From Prolixibacteraceae bacterium UBA1413 (GTDB lineage: Bacteria; Bacteroidota; Bacteroidia; Bacteroidales; Prolixibacteraceae): a stretch of DNA of 19,405 nt. Below the pieces are notes generated by a model. It saw only the letters and a list, made by a program, of their open reading frames with translations. It had not been told where the DNA came from and did not search any database. Of this stretch, positions 7,260 through 12,781 are shown piece by piece (the first letter of the stretch is position 1; each line of letters opens with the position of its first letter). Both the position numbers and the translations under genes were made by a program. The DNA lies in NCBI GenBank assembly GCA_002304925.1, contig DBPT01000014.1, positions 1-19,405 on the forward strand. The letters run 5' to 3'.

Positions 7260-7548
7260 TGATTAGGAGGCAGGGGTGCTTATTGAAATTGAACCTGGCA
7301 AAAAATATCGTTTCGTGTACAATCCCGGTTATCGGGGAAATCCCGTATCTCTGACTTTGCCAGTCAGACCGGAGGCGTTTGAATTCGACACTTTTCCTCC
7401 CTTTTTTGACGGATTGCTTCCGGAAGGGTATCAGGTGGAAGGATTGCTGAAATTCAGCAAGATCGACAGGAACGACCTGTTTTCCCAACTTATGGCTGTA
7501 GGAGAGGACATGGTTGGCAACACTACGGCAAAGGAGGTGTTGCTGTGA
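7234..7548 (+). pseudogene. HipS-like HipA N-subdomain protein, early stop codon
   Basis: The frame from ATG 7234 reads MRQAIISVDD, then TAG at 7264-7266, then an open frame to TGA at 7546-7548. The remaining sequence (EAGVLIEIEPGKKYRFVYNP ... LPEGYQVEGLL ... LMAVGEDMVGN) is the HipA N-terminal subdomain (PF13657-like), encoded as a separate small protein. Many Bacteroidota, and the hipBST loci of enteric bacteria, split HipA this way. HipS is the antitoxin component in E. coli O127 HipBST; the same role here is by analogy. A GTG at 7276 preceded by AGGAGG at 7265-7270 could allow translation of a product lacking about 14 N-terminal residues, so complete loss of function is not certain. The TGA overlaps the next start by four bases (GTGA). 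Confidence 0.75.
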
Positions 7549-7814
7549 ACCGGTGTCCCATAACCTGTGAACCGTGCGGAAACCAGCTCTATAGTACGAA
7601 GGGCTTAAGGTTGTTGTCTCCTGCGCTGAAAGATCTTACCAATCTGGACCTTTCAGCAGGAGATTTGAGGGCTGAAGCGATGGTGAGGGCTTCAAAAATG
7701 TCGGTCCAGGGAGTTCAGCCCAAACTGAGCGCTATTCTGAACATCAAAAAAGGAAGGTTCGACATCGGCCCGCATTCGTCAGGAAATGGATCTGTTCCTG
7801 AATTGGTTCAATGA
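7545..7814 (+). pseudogene. HipT/HipA kinase remnant (N-terminal part only)
   Basis: This frame starts with GTG at 7545, overlapping the HipS-like stop, and has a purine-rich GGAGG a few bases upstream. Residues 1 to about 74 match the start of the Bacteroidota HipA C-terminal-type kinase: MNRCPITCEPCGNQLYS, then ALKDLTNLDL and the glycine-rich nucleotide loop region MSVQGVQPKLSAIL. Similarity ends at GRFDI (about 7765). The remaining 15 or so codons are out-of-frame readthrough of Fic sequence. The whole kinase catalytic region, normally more than 200 further residues, is absent, so this cannot be an active Ser/Thr kinase toxin. The abrupt end marks a deletion or recombination junction with the Fic remnant. 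Confidence 0.8.
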
Positions 7815-8364
7815 AGAATCTAAATAAGATGCCGTATTAAAAGCAGCGATTGCACATTTCTGGTTTATCATTATACATCCTTTCGATGATGGTAATGGCC
7901 GCATAGCAAGAACTGTCTCTGATATGTTATTGGCACGTTCAGAGGAAAGTCCCCAAAGATTCTATAGTCTTTCAAACCAGTTACATACGGAGAAAAAGGT
8001 TTATGATGAGGTTTTGCAAAAAGTCCAGCATAGCAGTGGTTATATAACTGAATGGTTGCATTGGTTCTTAACTTGTTTGTATCGTGCATTGGAAACTACA
8101 GAAGTAACGTTAAAGAAAGTTCTTCAGCAAGCAGATTTTTGGGACAAACATAAAGAAACCGTTTTAAACCATAGGCAAAGACACATGTTGAACAAGCTTT
8201 TGGATGGATTTGACGGAAAACTTAAAACTTCAAAATGGGCAAAAATAACAAAATGCTCACCGGATACGGCTTTGAGAGATATAAAGGATTTAATTGAAAA
8301 AGGTATATTACAACAAGAAGAACCGGGAGGACGAAGTACAAATTATGATTTGGCTGATTACTGA
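7768..8364 (+). pseudogene. Fic-domain protein remnant (C-terminal half)
   Basis: In the third frame, the sequence after the HipT junction reads RIRQEMDLFLNWFNEESK, then TAA at 7825-7827. An open frame follows containing AHFWFIIIHPFDDGNGRIAR. The Fic motif HPFDDGNGR (from 7876) is intact, including the catalytic His. The C-terminal part ends with a winged-helix-like region (TALRDIKDLIEKGILQ) and GGRSTNYDL, typical of Fic proteins with an N-terminal DUF4172 domain. The N-terminal half is missing and there is no credible start; the ATG at 7924 lies after the active site. Fic enzymes AMPylate target proteins, but this copy should be inactive. It is distinctly more AT-rich than the genes on either side, and its TGA overlaps the GH8 stop codon by three bases on the opposite strand (8358-8364). 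Confidence 0.85.
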
Positions 8365-9710
8365 GATTGGGCCCAGATTCTGAAGTTGCCTGAGCAGTGG
8401 AGCCAGCTCATCATGTAGAGCAATCCGTCGTAATAGCGCTGTCCCGGGTCGAGGGGGAGGGGAGTCTTCCAGAGGGCTTCCACAAATTCGGGAGCGATGT
8501 AGTGGGTGGCTGCCAGACTGGTCACCGCCAGGGTGGCAGCCAGTCCGGGCCGGTAATCCGGATTGACCAACTTCCCGTCGGGCGAATAGATGCTGCCATA
8601 GCTGTCGAGCTCCTGACGGAAAAAGAAAGCCTGGATGCGGTTGCTCAGCTCCTTCTGGCGCGAATCCTTGCCCCACCAGGCATAATCGACCGCCCAGTTG
8701 GAGGGGGTGCGCCAGGAGTCCCACCCGAAATTGGAGGCATTGGGGTTAGAGGACGCCTTCAACGGCTTCCCGTCGAAATGGGCGTAGTCGGAGGAGAGTC
8801 CCGTAAAAGTATCGCTGGCCTTCACGAAAAAGTCGCGGCTTGCTTCGGCCGCTGAAGCCCAGAATTCCCGGTCGGCTTCGGGGCCCCAACGCGCCCAGAG
8901 TTCATAAAAGGCGGGCAGATGGTACGAGGGATCGGTGAAGTCATTCCCCTCACGGAAGTCTGGGGAAAAGCGGATCATTTTATGTTCCTCGTTGACCATG
9001 GCATGTACGGTGCACAGACCTGATTTCGTGGGACCGCTCTTCGTTGCGCGATGCCGCATGGCGGTCAAAATCTTATCGGCCCATGCCTTGTACCCGTAAA
9101 TCCCCTCCCTGCTGCCCCAGCGGTTGTGCGCGAAATACAACGCCGTCACCATGTACTCCTCACCGTTGGGTGCCGGAATTTCCGATATGGACGTGCCGTC
9201 GTGCCTGAGCTGCCGAAGGAAATACCCTTCACAGGGGTGGGCGGGATCGGAGACGTACATATGGGTTACGGCCCAATTCCAGAGGGCGTCAAAATCAACT
9301 TTCCGGTCCATCTGCACGGCGATCATCATGCCGTACGACATCCCTTCGCTGCGCACATCGTTGTGCAAGACATCCCGGATGTAAGCCAGCGGTCCGTTCT
9401 CATTTCCCCCGGCACGAAACATGACCGCCTCAGTAAGGGTGTCGCCATGGAAAAGTTTTTCATAGGCTTCGCGGGTACGCCTGGCGATCTGCTCTTCGCT
9501 GTGGTTGTTCTCGGCGAAGAGGTTGCGGTATTCCCCGGTGGCATAAGCGCCGATGCCATCGGCCGGAATGCCGGAGGTGTCGCGCGGTACCAGGGTCATC
9601 CCCCCTGCAAGTTTCACTCCCTTCTGCCCGGAAACGGGAGAATGCGCCGCACCCGCCAATACCAGCGTCAGCAGGAAAACCAGCGTATGGAATAATCTTT
9701 TGTTTCTCAT
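8358..9710 (-). CDS. Exported GH8 glycosidase, Rex-like exo-oligoxylanase
   Basis: This is a glycoside hydrolase family 8 protein, 450 residues from the chosen start. It resembles reducing-end xylose-releasing exo-oligoxylanases (Rex, EC 3.2.1.156), which remove xylose from the reducing end of short xylo-oligosaccharides. Shared landmarks are YATGEYRNLF, RSEGMSYGMMIAVQMDR with the likely acid E122, PNGEEYMVTALYFA, FTDPSYHLPAFYELW, and SSDYAHFDG with the likely base D313. Residues 1-28 form a signal peptide (RNKRLF, hydrophobic core, VSGQ). I chose ATG 9710-9708 because a start at 9776 would put 22 polar/aromatic residues before the signal peptide and lie upstream of the predicted promoter. 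It is not next to a SusC/SusD pair, so it is not in an obvious polysaccharide utilisation locus. Substrate is inferred from motif similarity. Confidence 0.87.
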   Translation of the reverse strand: MRNKRLFHTLVFLLTLVLAGAAHSPVSGQKGVKLAGGMTLVPRDTSGIPADGIGAYATGEYRNLFAENNHSEEQIARRTREAYEKLFHGDTLTEAVMFRAGGNENGPLAYIRDVLHNDVRSEGMSYGMMIAVQMDRKVDFDALWNWAVTHMYVSDPAHPCEGYFLRQLRHDGTSISEIPAPNGEEYMVTALYFAHNRWGSREGIYGYKAWADKILTAMRHRATKSGPTKSGLCTVHAMVNEEHKMIRFSPDFREGNDFTDPSYHLPAFYELWARWGPEADREFWASAAEASRDFFVKASDTFTGLSSDYAHFDGKPLKASSNPNASNFGWDSWRTPSNWAVDYAWWGKDSRQKELSNRIQAFFFRQELDSYGSIYSPDGKLVNPDYRPGLAATLAVTSLAATHYIAPEFVEALWKTPLPLDPGQRYYDGLLYMMSWLHCSGNFRIWAQSQ

Positions 9711-9731
9711 AAAGCTGTTCGGAAATTTCGG

Positions 9732-9739
9732 GTAAATAT
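9732..9739 (-). promoter_or_regulatory. Predicted -7 element (TATATTTA) for the GH8 gene
   Basis: On the minus strand this reads TATATTTA, seven of eight matches to TAnnTTTG, and lies 21 bp upstream of the ATG at 9710. That gives a short leader and supports 9710 over 9776 as the start. The -33 region is not clear. Confidence 0.35.
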
Positions 9740-9766
9740 ACATTTTAACGGGAAATGTGAAACTTT

Positions 9767-9779
9767 GTTGTGTCACAAC
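9767..9779. promoter_or_regulatory. Palindrome GTTGTG-T-CACAAC, possible operator
   Basis: This is a perfect inverted repeat of two six-base half-sites around one base. It lies about 28 bp upstream of the predicted GH8 -7 element, where an activator or repressor could act. It resembles the TTGTG/CACAA half-sites used by several HTH regulators, but its short central spacing does not fit the standard CRP layout. The regulator is unknown. Confidence 0.35.
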
Positions 9780-9781
9780 TG

Positions 9782-9974
9782 CCCCTTGCAGTCGAATAAA
9801 TCCACCACCTCCTTACAGTCGGATGCATTCTCCGCCTCCACGGCTGAAACTATGCATTTACCACCTCCTGGCAGTCGAATACATCCGCCACCTCCTGGCA
9901 TTCAGATGCATCCACCATCTCCTTACAGTCGGATGCATTCTCCGCCTCCCTCTGTCATCAAATGCATTTGTGAT
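9782..9974. repeat. Degenerate 27-bp tandem repeat (minisatellite)
   Basis: About seven head-to-tail units lie between the GH8 gene and the lipoprotein gene, beginning at 9782, 9809, 9836, 9865, 9892, 9919 and 9946. Most are 27 bp (the third is 29). A typical unit begins CTCCTTACAGTCG, continues GATGCATTC and ends TCCGC or CCAC. Units 2 and 6 are identical and the others vary. Each carries an ATGCAT or ATACAT core. Because 27 is nine codons, several frames stay open on both strands and would encode Pro/His/Arg-rich repeats such as PPPGSRIHP. There is no convincing gene start or signal, so I treat it as non-coding. The GC-rich hairpin at 10000-10018 (CTCCTCC/GGAGGAG) lies just after it. Confidence 0.8.
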
Positions 9975-10213
9975 CAAAACAAACAGGGCGGAAAGGGTAC
10001 TCCTCCTGCCGGGAGGAGAATTGCATTGCCGGTTTATCTGGAACGAATTTAAATAAGTGTAAAACGTGCGCCGGATGATGTTTTTGTTGCATAAACAGGT
10101 ATTTTTATACATCGAAAGTTCTGTGCGGCGGAGGGCATTGTCCGGCAGCGGGATGAAACCGGTTCCGGGGAATTGCCGGGCCGTCGGATTGGCGAAACCA
10201 ATTTAAAACCATC

Positions 10214-10675
10214 ATGATACGTAACCGAAAATTAGCCGCCCCGGGAACCCCCATCCTCCTCCTGTTGCTGTGCGTGCTCTTTCTGGCTGCCTCCTGCGGA
10301 AAGAAAAAACGGTCGGAAGAAATTAAAAACTACGCCTACCAAGAAGAGAGCGTCGAATTGAATCCCCAACTGAAGGCCAAGCTGGACTGGATTAAAGAAG
10401 GAACGGTATGCTATGGTCTGGTGGTGGGAATTCAGAAGGACGGAACCTTTACGCGCGGACTTCCCGTGAAATCAAAGGTCCTTGCCTTCACGAAGGACAG
10501 CATCAAAATGAAGGCGCTCGAAGCGGTCAGCATTGGCGAAGTTGAGGGATGTGCCAGGATGGGACTGAAAAGGGGAGAGACCTGGTGGGAATCCGAAGGA
10601 GACCTTTTCCGAACTAAAGAAGAGGCGGAAGAGTGGCTGGCGGAGAGAGGACTTTTGATAGTTAATATACAATAA
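10214..10675 (+). CDS. Lipoprotein of unknown function
   Basis: This is a 153-residue protein with a basic N-terminus, a leucine-rich hydrophobic segment and a lipobox LAASC, so C28 should be lipidated. Lysine residues right after the cysteine (GKKKR) do not show the acidic Bacteroidota surface-export signal, which favours a periplasm-facing location. The mature part is compact and charged, with a strand-rich middle (YGLVVGIQKDGTFTRGLPV) and a helical C-terminus (TKEEAEEWLAERGLLIV). No family was recognised. It lies 66 bp upstream of the iron-sulfur membrane protein on the same strand and could be co-transcribed with it. The ATG at 10214 is the only start that includes the full signal. Confidence 0.7.
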   Translation: MIRNRKLAAPGTPILLLLLCVLFLAASCGKKKRSEEIKNYAYQEESVELNPQLKAKLDWIKEGTVCYGLVVGIQKDGTFTRGLPVKSKVLAFTKDSIKMKALEAVSIGEVEGCARMGLKRGETWWESEGDLFRTKEEAEEWLAERGLLIVNIQ

Positions 10676-10741
10676 CACTTTCTCTGAAAATCAGAACTTT
10701 GTTTTACTGTGTTGACATTATTAAAAAACCAATAACCGTTT

Positions 10742-12682
10742 ATGAAAAAGAAGAACAAGACGAAAAACTGGCCGAGGATCGGGATACAACTGGCGGTGAT
10801 CGCATTCGTGCTCTTCCTGGCCTTGCGACATTATGTACTGAAAAACCACGTGGCCGATTTTGAAGCTTACTGTCCCTTCGGAGGGATTCAGTCCCTGGGC
10901 AGCTATCTGCTGAACCAGGCGCTTGCCTGCACCATGACCTCCACACAGATCGTCATGGGACTGCTGCTCTTCGCCGGAATTCTGGTCTTCAGCAAGCTCT
11001 TCTGCTCCTTTATCTGTCCGCTGGGTACCGTGGGAGAATGGTTAGGAAAACTGGGCGACAAGCTGAAAATCCGCTTCACCATCACCGGCGTCGCCGACCT
11101 GGCCCTCCGTATTCTGAAGTACGCCCTCCTCTTCATCGTATTTTACTATACCCTGGGGTCGAACGAGCTCTTCTGCAAGAAATTCGATCCTTACTATGCC
11201 ACAGCCTCAGGATTCGACACCGATGTCAACCTGCTCTACGCGGTGATCGCCATCGCCATCCTGGTGCTGGGTTCCCTGTTCTCCCGCCTCTTCTGGTGCA
11301 AATACCTCTGTCCGCTCGCGGCCTTGTCCAATATCTTCAAGTTCGCCGCCTTCTTTATCATCATCATGGCGGCCTATCTCATCGCCCTGCGCTCGGGGGC
11401 GTCGATCAGCTACGTTTGGCCCCTGGCGATTCTCTGCGTGGGCGGCTTCATCATCGAGGTAAGCCGTCTGAAGAGCTGGTTCGTGCCGGTGGTGAAGATC
11501 ACGCGCAACGCAACTTCATGTATCGACTGCGGCCTCTGCGCCAAAAAATGCCCCCAGGGTATCAAGGTCGACAAGGTAGACGTGGTGCGCCACGTAGACT
11601 GCAACCTCTGCAGCGACTGCGTTTTGGTATGCCCCGAGAAAAATACCCTCCAGGTCAACCGCCGAAACAGCCTCAAATGGATCTCTCCCATCGCCACGGT
11701 GGTCCTGGTGGCCGCAGGAATCAGCCTGGGCTCCCTCTGGGAACTCCCCACCATTGACCAGCACTGGTTCGACAAGGAAACCATGGAAAAGGCGGAAATA
11801 TATCAGCAGTCGGGACTCAAAAACATCAAATGCTTCGGCAGCTCATCCTCCTTCGCCAACCAGATGCGCAAGGTAGACGGCGTCCTGGGGGTGGCTACCT
11901 TCGTCAAGGAACACCGCGTCAAGATCTATTACGACCCTGAAAAGCTGGATCCTGTGAAAATCCAACAGGCGATGTTCAGTCCCGACAAGATGTTCTTGCG
12001 CCCCATGGCCGGAGGCATCGACAGCGTCACCATAGTGACCACCAGCCTTGACAATTTCTTCGACCCCCTTGACTACTCCTACCTGGCACGCCTGCTCCAG
12101 CAGTCCACCAATGCCGTGGGACTGGTCTCGGAATTCGGATGTCCGCCCGTGGTGAAGATCTGCTTCCCCGGAGATTCTGCCGTCGATGTGAAGGCGTTGG
12201 AAGAGGTGCTGGAAACCGAAAAACTGACATGGGAGACCAACGGTACCCAAAACAGCGTGAAGCTGGCTTACAAGGTGGCTTCCACTCCGGAAATTTCCAG
12301 AATACCCACAGGTGAATACGTCCATATGGTCTTCAACCCCTTCGCCCTGAGCTTCAACGACCGGAAGGCATATGACGATTCGGTGATCTCGGTCTACCAG
12401 GTCCTCCTGGGACCGAATGCACGGCTGCGCAACCGCTTCAGCTACCTGGCGAGCCACCTCTCCCAGGATGACGGCGTAGTGGAATTCCGCACAGGCCTCA
12501 ACGGAAATAACCGGGAAGTGGGACTGATCTCCTTCGTCGACACCATGACCAACGCTGCCAACATCTGGAAAGCCCTGGCCGCCGACTCACTGTCTGTCAC
12601 CTATTCGTCAGGCGAAACCCGTAAGGTAAAGAGCATGTTTAAATTTGACACCGAAGGTGCTCTCCTTCCCAAAGGGGAATAG
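10742..12682 (+). CDS. NapH/CcoG-like membrane 4Fe-4S protein with HMA-like tail
   Basis: This is a 646-residue inner-membrane protein. The first ~330 residues resemble the NapH/NosR/CcoG polyferredoxin family (Fer4_5). They contain a first helix near 14-30, CPFGG at C44, CSFICP (C88, C92), WCKYLCP (C186, C190), and two 4Fe-4S motifs at C260-C263-C266-C270 and C287-C290-C293-C297. A last membrane helix follows near 312-328. Such proteins pass electrons between the quinone pool and periplasmic or metal-handling partners. The remaining ~310 residues are extra. Around 360-425 the sequence (NIKCFGSSSSFANQMRKVDGVLGV ... VKIYYDPEKLDP) has the layout of a heavy-metal-associated (HMA) domain, but the usual CxxC is reduced to C364 followed by Ser residues. 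The function of this fusion is unknown. A strong hairpin follows at 12697. The upstream lipoprotein may be its partner. Confidence 0.8.
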   Translation: MKKKNKTKNWPRIGIQLAVIAFVLFLALRHYVLKNHVADFEAYCPFGGIQSLGSYLLNQALACTMTSTQIVMGLLLFAGILVFSKLFCSFICPLGTVGEWLGKLGDKLKIRFTITGVADLALRILKYALLFIVFYYTLGSNELFCKKFDPYYATASGFDTDVNLLYAVIAIAILVLGSLFSRLFWCKYLCPLAALSNIFKFAAFFIIIMAAYLIALRSGASISYVWPLAILCVGGFIIEVSRLKSWFVPVVKITRNATSCIDCGLCAKKCPQGIKVDKVDVVRHVDCNLCSDCVLVCPEKNTLQVNRRNSLKWISPIATVVLVAAGISLGSLWELPTIDQHWFDKETMEKAEIYQQSGLKNIKCFGSSSSFANQMRKVDGVLGVATFVKEHRVKIYYDPEKLDPVKIQQAMFSPDKMFLRPMAGGIDSVTIVTTSLDNFFDPLDYSYLARLLQQSTNAVGLVSEFGCPPVVKICFPGDSAVDVKALEEVLETEKLTWETNGTQNSVKLAYKVASTPEISRIPTGEYVHMVFNPFALSFNDRKAYDDSVISVYQVLLGPNARLRNRFSYLASHLSQDDGVVEFRTGLNGNNREVGLISFVDTMTNAANIWKALAADSLSVTYSSGETRKVKSMFKFDTEGALLPKGE

Positions 12683-12696
12683 CCTTCTGCACCTCT

Positions 12697-12725
12697 CCCT
12701 GGTCGGGTCTCCGGCCTGACCAGGG
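12697..12725 (+). terminator. Hairpin terminator after the Fe-S protein gene
   Basis: The arms CCCTGGTCGGG (12697-12707) and CCTGACCAGGG (12715-12725) form an 11-bp stem with one G-T wobble and a 7-nt loop. The hairpin sits 15 bp after the stop. The following bases (TACTTCTCC) are only moderately T-rich, so it may be an intrinsic terminator or an mRNA-stabilising hairpin. Confidence 0.65.
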
Positions 12726-12781
12726 TACTTCTCCTTACCAGGAGGAAAAACAAAAGAAACAACCTTTTAATATTATAGACC

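Noticed and set aside
9711..9776. Upstream start for the GH8 gene at 9776
   Set aside because: It would place 22 non-signal residues before a standard signal peptide and would lie upstream of the predicted -7 element, so 9710 is preferred.
9782..9974. CRISPR array
   Set aside because: The period is 27 bp with no separate unique spacers, units are contiguous and degenerate, and no cas gene is present.
10000..10018. GC-rich hairpin CTCCTCC/GGAGGAG as a terminator
   Set aside because: The stem is only 7 bp, no T-tract follows, and it lies in a divergent region where no transcript is expected to end.
9757..10056. Two overlapping plus-strand frames and one minus-strand frame through the 27-bp repeat
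   Set aside because: The frames stay open only because the repeat length is divisible by three and lacks stops. They have no signal peptide, promoter or conserved start.
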